Position numbers and translations under genes: made by a program | The notes under the pieces: model-generated | Told to the model about the DNA's origin: nothing | The model's input: the letters and a program-made list of their open reading frames with translations, nothing else | Databases searched by the model: none | Assembly (NCBI GenBank): GCA_013420905.1 | Contig: JAAXNY010000015.1 | Coordinates: forward strand, 310,001 to 374,000 | Direction of reading: 5' to 3' | Length of the DNA: 64,000 nucleotides | DNA from: Collybia mongolica | Taxonomy: Eukaryota > Basidiomycota > Agaricomycetes > Agaricales > Clitocybaceae | Part shown: positions 32,807 to 44,513 of the stretch, piece after piece | Layout: each line of letters opens with the position of its first letter | Position numbering within the stretch: the first letter of the stretch is position 1

Positions 32807-34257
32807 TCAAATATCCAGACCACGAACCACACTCTCCGTGGTATTCCACAATTCCTTAGCTAAACTCTCGCTATCTGCCAGATCTAATGCTTTCCCGAGT
32901 TTGGCTACGGGCTGAAGATACCCTCCTTTATATCGATCATCCCCCTTGATTGCAGGGGATGCTGCCGCAAAAGCGGTCGTGAATGCACCAACATCGGGAT
33001 CCATGAAGAGCAGTCGCATGATCCACCATGCAAGCCGGGGGTACGGTGTAGCGTTTGCGAATGTGTTGACATTTCCCGGGTGAAGTGCCATCGTTATTAT
33101 GGGAATTCCCTCTGCGTCAAGACGCCTCTGGAGTTCCTTCGTAAATAGCACAGTTGCGAATTTAGTGGCACCTAATCAGAAGTGAGGAATGGTCAGCCAC
33201 GTCGAGCACTATCACGAACAATATCTCTGATAAAACGGTGCCTGATGTTGAGAATAAGTAGCATTCAGATCCTCGATGTTTCGGAATCGCGTATCTGGGG
33301 GAGCTTTGTGGTGAGCATCAGATGAGACCTGTAATGTCAGCGTTATAAGAGATATTTATAAGCGATGGAAAAGCCTACGTTGACAATTCTGACATCGCTA
33401 TCGTTCTCCTCGGCTGTGCGCTTCATAAGAGGAAGCAGGGTCTCTGTGAAAATAAACGGGCTGATGTGGCTAAAGTAAATCATACTGGTTAACGAGGAAG
33501 TAAGGTGAGGTGAGAAAATATTGCTCGCTTCACAAGCATGTAGTCCAGTATCCCTTTACGAAAATGAATCGGTCGGCATGCCAAAACTGGGTTCAAATAC
33601 TAACCTTGGTGATATTGCGGTGGCTCTTGGATTAGCCTTTGGAAATACAAGCGTCAGGCCGCATGTGTTCGTAATAACAAGTGAACTCACAGGGAAGCGT
33701 TGTTCACTGAACCAGCTACATCAGAGAAATATCTCGGCATGGTGATTTACACACCGAGGATATCCAAACGGCCCTCTTTCATCAACAAGGTTTCCGCTGC
33801 TCTCTTGACGCTTTTCACGTCAAGAAGGTCTACGTGTAAGAATCCCAACTGTCCAATGTTAATGTTTGGCTCCCGTTCGAGTTCAAAAATAGCAGCCGTC
33901 GCTTTGGACTCGTTCCTGGATGCGACGTAAACCTTGGCACCTCGGCGAACCTATGGAGTCTGCCATTGATCCCTAAAATACCGAATAGAGTGTCTAACGT
34001 GCGCACGAGATGTTTCACGGTACTGAAGCCAATGCCGGCGCTAACGGCACAAATGAGGCAAACTACCGCTCGAAGCACAAAGCATAGACTCACTTGCCTC
34101 CAGTGACAACCGCCACCTTGCCTTTGAGATCCGACATGTGCAGAGACGGGTCAAAATCTCTGGGTCTAAAGCGATCATAGCGAAAGGAAAACATCATAAC
34201 AAGGAATCCCACGAAAGAACGGATGGTGTCATATATTGAGGAGATCGGGTGTGTCAT
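32807..34257 (-). CDS. Short-chain dehydrogenase/reductase, retinol-dehydrogenase-like
   Basis: Eight exons on the minus strand (34257-34094, 34040-34007, 33950-33755, 33706-33691, 33604-33560, 33484-33379, 33328-33220, 33171-32807) join in frame to 344 residues. The Rossmann motif is TGGNAGIG (spanning exons 1-2), with VNNAS as the NNAG-like motif across exons 3-4. VRIVNVSS carries the catalytic serine region, and YCATK is the Tyr-x-x-x-Lys catalytic pair, split by an intron. The tail ALHPGNVNTF and LLFMDPDVGAFTTAFAAASP is typical of the fungal retinol-dehydrogenase-like group. An N-terminal hydrophobic stretch (IRSFVGFLVMMFSFRY) could anchor it in a membrane. The substrate is unknown. The gene looks intact. 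A transposon ends 128 bases after its stop codon. Confidence 0.85.
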
Positions 34258-34885
34258 AGCTGGTGGGATGGCTATTTCGTGTAGGTTAGGGATGATCAAG
34301 CGTGCGATATATATCACTGCAGTACAGGGAGGTTTTTGAGTGCGTGGATGTGGGTCCAGCAGCGTAAGCGAAATTTCCAATGTTAGAAGCTATTCCTCAA
34401 ACTGAACAATGTATATCCCTCAGACTAGCAGAACGAGGCGAACGTGGATGGAAACGTGGCGGGATCCGATCACTATCTCCCAGGAATTCAAACTCAGCCC
34501 GCCTCCAGGTTTCGGTTAACGCGCCACGCACCTCAACCACGATGCTTCATAGTAAACAGCACCAGGCTGTTGGTGTCCTGATTTAAGGATAATTTCGCTC
34601 TTCTAACCTTGTACAAAAAGGTGACTACAGCTTCCCTATGGCCGAGGATCCCGATTTTGATATTCCTGGGTCAAAAGATCAAAAGATGGTTGAAGATGGG
34701 TCTCGTTGACAGCCTCGCGGCGCCTGTCGATCTGCATTGTAGTCATTACGGTTCGTCATAGGCGTATACAGCTGTATTAGGGAAAAACATGCGGACGCTG
34801 ACTTACGTATAAGTAGCAGGCAGGAAAAAAGCAACAACGATCCCACTTCCCCATCCGAGCTAGGATCACGCCCACACCACGACCC
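34258..34885. other. Intergenic, shared upstream region of two divergent genes
   Basis: The minus-strand SDR gene and the plus-strand DUF6534-like gene start on either side. No other feature is seen. Confidence 0.4.
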
Positions 34886-36730
34886 ATGGATTTAGGCCCA
34901 TATTCAGGAGTAGAGCTTCTGTGCACTTACTTCGCGATGGCTTTATGGGGTACGTGCATCTCGATACCCATGTCAGTTTATTGTTTCGTGACAACAATGA
35001 ATGAATACATAGGTGTTACATGTATGCAATCGTAGGTCCCGCGACGGGGATTTACGGTATCAGCGCTAATACTATCCCCAGATTCTTGTACTTCTTCAAG
35101 TAAATGGAGATTCTAGGTCATATGCGCAACTTGTTGATTCCGTTTCTAGTAATTCTAACGACCCAATTTCTCTAAAGATATTGGTATGAAACGTGGTTTC
35201 GAAACGTAACTAGAGGTTAACGCGACCTCCTTGTCTTAGGTTGTGTGGCTCTGGTGAGCGCGCCCACAAAAGGCCTTCGGATGGTTTATAATTATGTTCA
35301 AAGGGTGATGGACACCGTCCACCAGTGCCTGTTAATGTCAGGGAGTCAGTGAAACAACCCCATTGACCGCCTCTGCCCGGGCTCACAGATATTAAAACCT
35401 TCAGGCTATAAGGCTAACGTTAGCGGGGATGTATTTTTGACAGATAACGTTCGAATGTGCGTCACTTTTTCCCCCTCAGACCCTGATGCTCGTCCTAATG
35501 GTCATGCCACACCTTAGCGAATATGTCGTATGTACATCGTCCGCACGTGTAGCGTTGAAATTCACGACACTGCCCCACGGTAGATCCAAATCTTATTTAC
35601 AGTACGCGCCCGCAAGTAGCTTCGGGGAGACGCTCATGAACCGTGTTTGCAGGCACTTGTTGCGGTTCCGGTCCAAAGTTACTTTTCCTTTCGCATTTGG
35701 AAATGTAAATTCCTATTCAGCTTTGATGCACCGACTGCCACTCAAGTTTTCCTCAAGTTGCTCAAAAGAAAATGATAGTTCCCATCGTCATGGTATGTTG
35801 ATCCTGGGGTCCGTTCGTCAGGATATTCTCAACCATCCTAGGCACCAGCGATTCTGTTTCAACTTAGTGCGTTTACTTCTATGTCATGCTAGCGTAGGAC
35901 TCACGGTATCGAACCGCTCCCCAGGCGAAGGAATAGGTATGTCCCCGCATCCCCGAGCAAAGTAACCGCTGTGCTGATTATCATCAAGTTTTGGTTATCA
36001 TCAAGTGAATACTATCAAATGGCAGATCCTCCCGCCTTCGCTAATATACTTTTTTCGCCATGTAGTCTCAACGCAACGATAGGTGTTCAACTCACCGCAT
36101 CCACAAGCCAAGTACACCACCTATCTACCCCCCGTCCATCCACAGTACTACACTAATCTATCCTTAGGCACTATTCATTGCGAATTTCATCACGAGCGCC
36201 GTGGTGGATATTGTGATATCCGCCGGGCTGTGCGTCTTACTATGGCAGATGTACCTGGGCGGAGATTCCCAATTCGAGGCGTAACGTCAACCCTCTCACT
36301 CGGTATCTATAGATTTTCACCGAACTTTCAGTACGACAACGATGGTCCACCGCCTGATCCTGTTCTCCATCATGACAGGAAGCTGGACCGCCATAGTCGC
36401 AATCGCGGCCATGGCCATGGTAGGTCCGGCCCATCTCCCCGTTCACCCCCGCGCTGACGACCCACGGACCCACGACGCGCGATCCCGCAGCTCCTGATCT
36501 TCCCGGGGAACTTCATCTACGTGGGGTTTTACTTCATCCTCTGCCCGATCTACTGCAACACCCTGCTCGCGAACCTCAACGCGCGGTGTTACCTCCGGGA
36601 AACGCACACGCACGTCCAGAAGACGAATCTCGATATCTTGCAGTCGACGATACGCCAGGTGCTGCTTTTGTTGCTGTTATATGCGTGCGCTGTGTTTTAT
36701 TTGCTGACCTCTCTGTGGTCGACTTTGTAG
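34886..36730 (+). CDS. DUF6534-like multi-TM protein, 5' exons uncertain
   Basis: The last three exons are firm: 36168-36280 (ALFIANFITSAVVDIVISAGLCVLLWQ), 36332-36419 (TTTMVHRLILFSIMTGSW then AIVAIAAMAM) and 36491-36730 (LLIFPGNFIYVGFYFILCPIYCNTLLANLNAR, then a polar tail and a last hydrophobic helix). These match the C-terminal hallmark of the basidiomycete DUF6534 family (helix, charged loop, RLI, two helices, LLANLNAR). Upstream fragments fit the same family: RFLYFFKYWYETWF across an intron near 35080-35200, TLMLVLMVMPHLSEYVV at about 35480, ALVAVPVQSYFSFRIWK at about 35655-35705, and AQKKMIVPIVM at about 35765. Several junctions in that part could not be put in one frame, so the 5' half may be damaged. 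Function is unknown. The protein is predicted to be membrane-embedded. Confidence 0.6.
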
Positions 36731-37562
36731 AGCGGTTCTACGGTGTGTGAGCCGCATTTTAGATCAACGCTTACGGGAGAGTATGATAGAGATAGAGATA
36801 GGGATGCTTCGAGGGTGGGGCCTTAGGCTCCCGTTTCGTCGGTGTTGGTGTATTTGACATGGATAGAGGGAGATGGGGATGTCTGCTTATGACTTTATGA
36901 CTTTACGACATACATGTGATAGACTATGATGTTTTTTCTTTTTGGAATTTAGAGCGTTAACCGGTATTGGGTCGCATGGTGCTGGATGGGTTATGAGCTC
37001 CTGACTATGTAAATGGATGATGGGGACGTCTTTCGGGCCAATTTCGTAGGTGGCAGTGCCTCGAGGGTGTGATTGACGAATCGCAATAGACTGTTGCAAT
37101 AGCCCTTTTGGCCAGCATGGGAAGTCCTTAACGGACATCTTCCCCGCTAATCCAACATACTATCGCCCGCACTTATGTCCTATCCGGCTCCCAAAGCGTC
37201 CTCCCTTAGCTCGATACCATCCCTTCGCGCGCCCTCGTATCCCGAAACAGAACCCCTGCTTCACGCCTACCCCGCCCGCGGGTTCTTTGCTGATCAGTGA
37301 TTGGTGAGGAGCGGTTTTATAGTGTGTGATCCGCGTTTCTGATAGATTATATGTTGTTTTTTTTTTTTTAGGTTTTAGAACGGGGGGATGTCCGATATAT
37401 GTATATATATAGGTGAGATCGAGTTTTATAAATGAAAGTGTTCCAGGATGTGATTGAGATCTAAATGGTAACCATTGACGAACCCGAACGCTAGTTAGTC
37501 ACTATGTTAAGCCATAACCCTCCTGACCGAACCCCTACCACCACCACCCACACCTACCCAAA
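36731..37562. other. Gene-free spacer between two convergent genes
   Basis: No gene is seen. There is a poly-T run near 37357-37370. Confidence 0.4.
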
Positions 37563-38833
37563 TCACCCACCCCCCCTTTCTCCCACTTCCGCCCCCGCCC
37601 GCGCCCTCACATCCCCAAACCTCACCGCCCCCAACACACCCTCCACCCACCTCGCATACCTCTCCGCCGCCGCCCTACACGCCGCCCCTACCCCTGCCCC
37701 TTCTCCCGCTCCAGCCCCCACACCCGCATCCGCATCCCCACACCCAAGTGGCCTCTCCAAACCCGCATACACCCCCACGCGCAGCTGCTCCTTCACCCAG
37801 CGGCCTACAGCGAGCCCCTCGATCGCCTGTGCCCACGCGGGGCAGGGCGCCGTGGGGCTTGCCCAGTGGGTGTGGGGGTGTGGGGTACGGAGGGATTGGG
37901 TGATCGTGTCATGGTACCGGAGCTGGTGAGTGTGGTAGTAGGGAGAGGGGGGGGGGGGTTAGTGGATTAGTGGGGTGGGATTAGGAGGAGGGGGGGTACG
38001 TACCCAGTCGGGGAGGAGCGCGATGTCCATGAGCTCTGCGATCTTAGGGAGGGGGACGTCGAGCGTGAGGGGGGCGGCGTCGTCGAGGAGCTCGGTGTAG
38101 TTGTGCTGCACGGCGTAGTTGAGCACTTGGATGGGATGGAGTGACATTGCTTCCCTTCCGCCGAGCCGCCAGAGGGAGCAAGGTAAAGGGAAGGAAGCGA
38201 AGAAAAGGGGGGGGAAGGAAAAGGGAAAGGAAAGGCAAAAAATCAGCCGCGCATACGCAGAAAGGCGGAGGGAGGGAGGGGGGCGGATAAGCGCGCCCGG
38301 ACTGACCTCATACGGACATTACACATGTTCATCGCAGCGAAGACCTGGTACTTCTCCGCGGCGGCTGCGAGCGGGGCGAGCGCTGCGAAGGGAAGGCCGC
38401 GCAGTGGGGGGTGCCGTTGGGGGTAGAGGAATGTGAAGAGGACATCGAGCACGGGTGCGGGCTCTGGGAGGGGGATCGGCCCGGTATCGGGCGTGGGGGT
38501 GTAGGTGAGGAGGCTGCTGGTGGCGCTGCGCGGATTGGGGGGGTACAGCGCGCCGGCGCCGGCATTGATGTACTTTTGGTGGAGAAGGAAGTAGATACCG
38601 TCGCTGGAGGTGAAGATGATGTCTGCGTCTGCGGCGCGGACTTCAGTGGGTGATGGGTGATGGGTTAGTGCTGGGCGGGCAAGAGCAAGAGTGGGGGGAG
38701 GGGGAGGCTTACAGTGTTCGGATGTGGTGACGGACTCGGGGGTGACTTCGACGGGGAGCGCTTGTGTGAGGGAGTGGTGGGAGAAGCGGTCGCGGTGGGG
38801 GTGCGAGTGCGAGTGCGGGAGGTCGACGCCCAT
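37563..38833 (-). CDS. BTB/POZ-domain protein
   Basis: Four exons on the minus strand (38833-38713, 38640-38307, 38154-38004, 37922-37563) join in frame to 321 residues. The BTB/POZ fold begins with RAADADIIFTSSDGIYFLLHQKYI and continues through LPEPAPVLDVLFTFLYPQRHPPL and FAALAPLAAAAEKYQVFAAMN, the usual basidiomycete BTB pattern. A C-terminal helical region follows (EAMSLHPIQVLNYAVQHNY, IAELMDIALLPDW, WVKEQLRVGVYAG, RYARWVEGVLG). BTB proteins dimerise and often adapt substrates to Cul3 ubiquitin ligases; the partner is unknown. The last exon carries an Ala/Gly-rich insertion (GVGAGAGEGAGVGA). All splice sites are GT-AG. The ATG at 38833 precedes a His/Ser/Pro-rich leader; an upstream in-frame start exists. 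Confidence 0.75.
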
Positions 38834-40299
38834 GGGTGTGGTGGGTGTGGTTGGGTGGGGGGGAGAAGGGAGGCGAGTGAGAAGGGATGCACTAGCGAGA
38901 ATCCCCACACTGAATCTTGGACGGACCTGGGCCTGATTCCTGATTCCTGAAGAATGGCCGTTGTCAATGTTGGACAGATGAATGTTGGTTGTTCGCGTTC
39001 GCGTGACGCCGCGTGTAGGGTGTCAGTCCAGGGGCACCAAGCGTTACATGTGTATGCATTTCTAGGGATGTTCGCCTGTTCGTGCTGGGCTGGGGCAGGC
39101 CTTCTAGTGTGCGGTGTGCCTTGGGTGTCATCGTGAGTGAGGGTTGGACTTTGTTGATGAATGATCGGGCGACAGGTGTAGAGAGCTTTTTGATTGATGG
39201 CACGCTGGCAGGGCTGCCTGCCGAGAGCCGACCTGAACCTTCGTTCCGCCCTCACCAGTCGTGTTCGAGCCGACCTCTCGATGGATTACGGACCCATGCG
39301 GCAAAGTAACATCGTTCGGGATGTTTGCGATTGCAGCTTGTGTTTCGTAGTAGTAGTATTAGCACGATCCCACGTCTCGCGCGTCTTACCCAGCCTGGAT
39401 CTCTCGTGCCGGGTTCCTGAGTCCGATGACCTTTTATCTTTCATTCTTTCATGTTTTTAACACGCGGCTGGTACCCGTACGAGGCTTTAATATGTGTTGT
39501 CACATTGTGCGCCTACCCTTGATGATAATTGACGCTGGATTTCTAAGTATGGGCGTTTGTGCGCGGAACACGTGATGTTGTAGTTCTTTGATTCCGGCGC
39601 AAACGAGGATGCGAACTTTCACCTTCCCATCTTGAACGATACGAACTGTGTTACTTGTGTGCCGGTTTCGGGTCTGGATGACTTCGTACCCTTGGGGAGT
39701 CGGAACCGAGACGATGCCCATCTCTGTCATGACACTGTGACAACTTTGGTGCGCGTCAGGGCTTGGGTTTGGGTCCTTGTGCCTCCATTGTAACAAACAG
39801 AGTGCTGAGTACTGAGTGGAAGCCCTTGCATGGGGTCCGTCTTTGTCATGTTGGTCCGGTTATGAGGTAAAACGTGGACAATTACGCCTGATATGGTGAC
39901 ATGCGGGCGAAGGATTGAGATACCCTGCAGGCTAAATCCCACCCTTACCTTTACATGGGTGGGCGCTCGCTGAGCTTCAACATGTGGACGATCCCTGGCC
40001 TAATGTCGATTACTGAGCAAGAGGTTGTATCAGGAAGGATTTGGACATTGGATCACTGATGGATCAAAGTGACATCGGCTAATTTGGTGCCATCATGTTG
40101 GATTTGACTTGTGTTTGGCCCTCTGCATCTAGCCAAATAGTACCTATAAATACACGTGACCAATCAAGCACCTTTTCGTTGGTGGTCGGGCCGGTTGACC
40201 ATTCAAAAAAAGGTGGCAATCTAATCATGTGCTATCAAGTCCTCAATCACCAGCAATAATTTTTGACTAATCTTACTCTCCTCTGTTGAAATCTAACTC
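38834..40299. other. Gene-free region, left of the retroelement nest
   Basis: No gene is supported. Composition drops in GC towards 40200, where old transposon sequence begins. Confidence 0.4.
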
Positions 40300-40590
40300 A
40301 GTTGGTCTGTAATGTAACACAGTAGTGTATAATTGACTATATTATCACTGTACCTGTAATGTAACATGGTAAGCTAATGTACAGTAGTAAGTAAATGTCC
40401 AAGCAGTAAGCAAAGAAGTGGCTTACCCTCAGTCTGTGTATAATTAACTGAGGGTGCCTGTATGGTAAAGTAAGAGATATATATGTATGTAGAATAAAGA
40501 GACTGTTACAAAGGGAGAGATAAAGGGGTGGAGAATAAATGATGCAACCATGGACAAAGGGTGTCCATGGTGCTGTGTCAAAACTTAACA
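40300..40590 (-). repeat. Possible solo LTR of an older retroelement
   Basis: Read on the minus strand a purine-rich GCAAGGAGGA (40591-40600) is followed by TGTTAAGTTTTGACACAG, a TG-start typical of LTRs. A TATATATG stretch lies inside (about 40475-40484). The far boundary is not clear, and no partner LTR was found. Confidence 0.3.
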
Positions 40591-40688
40591 TCCTCCTTGC
40601 AGCCTCACATAATTACAAGGATTAAAATAATTGATAATGCCAGTATACAAGTTTGTTGATAAAAAAGGAACAAAGTCTTCATGTCGTG

Positions 40689-41143
40689 TGTTACAAATTC
40701 CCTACTCATGTGCCCTTATCACTTCTTTTTCTTACATACTACTGATCACTGGATACTTATTGACTCTTATCTTTCAAGACCCATATAAGCATTCTTCTTC
40801 TCATGCTTATTCATCTTTTGTATTATGCTTACTCATTTCCTTTATCTATAACGAATAGTGTAAACCACACTTATCAGACCTTTACATATATATAGGGATA
40901 TTTTAGCTTAGTTAGTTCTTTAGCTTGACCTAGCTGAATACACCTTATTCACCTACTCTGATCTCTTGACACAAACTCGATCCTACTTGCCTTACAAAGG
41001 GAGTAGTGTATCCTTGATTCAACGATCTGACTTTAGCCCTATTGAGGGAGTCATTAGATGTTAGACTTACAAAGTCAACAGTCTATAGTGAACGAACGAT
41101 AAACCAGATTGATCTAAAGGATAAGGCCTAAACAGCCATAACA
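40689..41143 (+). repeat. 5' LTR of the Gypsy element (455 bp)
   Basis: It differs from the 3' LTR by nine single-base changes, all transitions, and lacks a 20-bp segment that the 3' LTR has near its middle. A TATATATAG box is at about 40884-40893. Confidence 0.93.
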
Positions 41144-41217
41144 AAAGGTCAAGCTGATCAGAACTGTCAACCTATCAAGGTTCAGATGCAACGGCACCAC
41201 AATACGGATTAAAGCCT

Positions 41218-42359
41218 GTGAGCAGCAGTGAAAGCAGTAGAAGCAGCAGTAGGCAAAGTGCCTTCAGCAACGAAGACTTTCAGGACGCAGAAGAACAACC
41301 AAGACTCTCAGTAGTCACACAAACAATAGAAACGCCCACGACGCCGAAACCAAAGGCAGAAAGTTCCAAAGGAAAGGAACCAGAAAAACCACCGAAACCC
41401 GAATCACCAGATTCCCCAACACCACCCGACTCTGACATAGAAATGGCAGATGAACAAAAACCCACTGAGATCAAACTCAGTTCACCAAACATCTTTGATG
41501 GAAACCAAAGAATGACAAAGGACTTCGTCCTTGACTGCAAGATGTACCTGCAAGCAAATGATAGAATTTATGACACGGAATGGAAAAAGATCCTTTACGT
41601 GCTCTCATACATGAAAGGAGGAACAGCAGGACCATGGAAGAAGTCCTGGTATGGAGAAAACAGTAACCACCCAGGAACCTTTACAGATTTATAGCAACAG
41701 TCGAAGAAGCGTTCTCTACACCAGATGAAGCAGGAGATGCTAGACAAACCCTGAAAATGCTGCGCATGACAGGAAACATGACAGCAGATGACTACATTGT
41801 GGAATTCAAATCAGCCGCATCAGAAAGTCAGATCACCAAAAGTGAAGCACTTGTCAAGTACTTCATGGAAGGAATACCCCCTTCCTTAATGCAGAAAATT
41901 TTGAGGATGGATAACCCACCTACCACCATCAAGGGTTGGTACCAAAAAGCATCCATATTCGACACCCAGTATAGACGTGCAAAATCAATCGTGGCACGAA
42001 TCAAAAGAAACACAGGAAAACCAGCAGGAGGAAACAGCGGAAAAAAATATAATTTCCAACGAAACAACCCCAAATATGTCCTGAACAAAGATCCAAATGT
42101 GATGGACATAGATCGATTAACCATTCAAGAAAGAGATGAACATATGAAACGAGGACTATGCTTCGAATGCCATAAGTTTGGACATTGAGCATCTGATCAC
42201 AAAGCAGGAGGTTCAATTCCTCAAACTCCATGAAAAGAAGAACCGAAATTACCAATGAAAGGCAAAGATGCCTATATGAAAGTCTGACCTCTCATGGCAG
42301 AATTAGATGAAGAAGAAAAAGAGATTGCCTTAAAGAATATGGAAGATGAGGGTTTTTAA
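41218..42359 (+). pseudogene. gag of the Gypsy element, damaged
   Basis: A Ser/Pro/Glu-rich leader is followed by a capsid-like region (IFDGNQRMTKDFVLDCKMYLQAND, then IATVEEAFSTPDEAG and MTADDYIVEFKSAA) and a zinc knuckle beginning CFECHKFGH. A one-base loss near 41690 splits the frame. TGA codons interrupt it at 42186-42188 (inside the knuckle), 42231-42233 and 42285-42287. The frame then runs to a TAA at 42357-42359, preceded directly by GGGTTTT. The expected first codon reads GTG (41218), so the start ATG may also be lost by an A-to-G change. Confidence 0.85.
42350..42356 (+). promoter_or_regulatory. Candidate -1 ribosomal frameshift heptamer G GGT TTT at the gag/pol junction
   Basis: In the gag frame the bases read G GGT TTT and are followed at once by the TAA stop. 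The pol frame is -1 relative to gag and opens through this site without a stop. The heptamer fits the X XXY YYZ rule for -1 slippage. Function is inferred. Confidence 0.5.
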
Positions 42360-42820
42360 AGAGGCAGACTGAATTGACGTCAGTACCTGCCAAGACCTAT
42401 TCTGTTACATTGTCACCTGTAATTTTAGGAGAGATGAATCGACAATCATTATCTATTCCAATTACAGTGATTGAAGAACAGAAAAACGTCGAAACCCCAG
42501 CAATTGGACTCATCGATTGTGGAGCTGGAGGAATCTTTATTGACAAGACATTCGTTGAAGAAAACAAAATAAAGACAACTCCATTGAGAAAGTCAATTTT
42601 GGTCAGAAATGTAGATGGGACAAAGAATAAATCAGGGAACATCACAGACTGTGTATGGACCAAGATTCGAATTGGAGATGAAGAAATCAGAATCCGACTA
42701 TTAGTTAGCGGACTTGGAAAAGAAAATATCATCCTCGGACTACCATGATTAAAACAGCACAACCCCAAGATCAATTGGGAGAAAGGAACACTTGACTTTG
42801 GACCAAGCATCAAGAAAGGA
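42360..42820 (+). pseudogene. Gypsy pol: aspartic protease region
   Basis: The active-site motif is IGLIDCGAGGIFIDK, a D-C-G-A variant of the usual D-S/T-G-A. The flap-like and C-terminal IILGLP stretches follow. The frame meets TGA at 42746-42748, where the family normally has tryptophan (GLPWL). It continues in the same frame ([18 protein letters not shown]). Confidence 0.85.
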
Positions 42821-42826
42821 GTTCTA

Positions 42827-44513
42827 TTGGAAGCAATCCGAAAGAATTTAGAAATTCGACAGATGAAACAAATACAGCAATACCCCAAGGCAATGGTAAC
42901 AGAAATACAGGAAGAACATCTAGAAGAAATCCCAAGGAATCAACCCCTTGAAGATTGGCAACCAATTCTTTTAGGAATCGACGAAGAAGATGACGAACAC
43001 GAAGTCCATTTACTTAGGACATACATCCATCTGGAAAACGATGAAGAAGAATCCATTTGGATAAATGCAAAAACATCAATATCACAAGAACTGGAACACA
43101 AGGCAGAAATCGAAGATCAAAAGCCGAAGAAGATGCTACCAGAATTTTACCAGAAATACGCATCATTATTTGACAAAACAAATTTGGAAAGAATGCCAAC
43201 ACAACGATCATGGGACCATGCAATAGATCTAAAACCAGACTTTATTCCAAAAGACTGTAAGATCTATCCCATTAGTCCAGTGGAACAAGGAAAATTGGAC
43301 AAATTCATTGACAAAAATCTACGAAAAGGATATATTCGACCATTGAAATCTCCACAAGCATCACCTTTTTTCTTTGTATCAAAAAAGGACTCAGTGAAAC
43401 TTCGGCCAACTCAGGATTACAGGAGACTAAATGAAGGAACAATAAAGAATGCATACCCTTTACCACTTGTAGGGGAGCTTCTTGACAAACTGAAAGGGGC
43501 CAAATATTTCACAAAACTGGATTTACGATGGGGATACAACAATGTCCGGATCAAAGAAGGCGATGAATGGAAAGCAGCATTCAAAACTAACAGAGGATTA
43601 TTCGAACCTCTTGTTATGTTTTTCAGCTTATGCAATTCACCAGTGACATTCCAGAACATGATGAACGATATCTATGCAATAGAAATTGATGAAGGATGGA
43701 TCCTGATCTACATGGATGACATTTTAATTTCCTCCAACAACATCAACGATCTATGAAGAAAGACCATGAAAGTCCTGGATAAATTAAAGGAAAACGACTT
43801 ATACCTAAATCTGGACAAATGCGTATTCGAAGCCACAGAACTTGAATACCTCGGATTGGTTATCAGAGAAAACAAAATAGGCATGGAACCAATGAAGTTA
43901 GCAGGAATCGCAGATTGGCCAGCCCCAACAACAGTGAAACAAGTCCGATCATTCCTCGGATTTGCAAACTTTTACCAAAAGTTCATTGGACACTACGCTG
44001 AACTTAGCAGACCATTGACAAATCTGACAAGAAAAGCCACCGAATGGAAGTGGACTCAAGATTGCCAAGAAGCATTCGACGGATTAAAACAGAAAATTTT
44101 AAAATCACCTGTCCTTATGATGCCAGACAAGAACAAACCATTCCACATTGAATCAGATGCTTTGAAATGGGCCACAGGCACGGTACTATGACAACAAAAT
44201 GACAATGGAGAATGGCATCCATGCAGATACATTTCACACTCATTTACAGAAACAGAAAGAAACTATGAAATCTACAACAGAGAACTATTAGGCATCATTC
44301 GAGCCTTGAAAACATGGAGACATTGCCTCGAAGGATCACAATTCCCCACAGTGATTCTGTCAGATCACAAAAACCTGACGTACTTCTGAACGGCACAAAA
44401 ATTGAACCAACAACAAGCAGGATGGAGTTTGTTCCTGTCACAATTTGATCTGAAACTTGTACACACACCCGGAACACAAATGATACAGTCTGATGCTCTA
44501 TCAAGAAGATCAG
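42827..44513 (+). pseudogene. Gypsy pol: reverse transcriptase and RNase H
   Basis: RT motifs are complete: [38 protein letters not shown], and the catalytic YMDD (43709-43720). After an in-frame TGA (43754-43756) the connection and RNase H follow (LGFANFYQKFIGHYAELSRPL, WKWTQDCQEAFDGLK, HIESDALKWATG). The usual DAS of RNase H reads DAL here. Two further TGA codons (44189-44191 and 44387-44389) fall at positions where relatives carry Trp or Arg. The frame otherwise stays open. Confidence 0.9.

Noticed and set aside
35486..35965. A single 159-codon gene at this position
   Set aside because: Pieces of it in other frames fit better as exons of the DUF6534-like gene, and the full frame has no domain.
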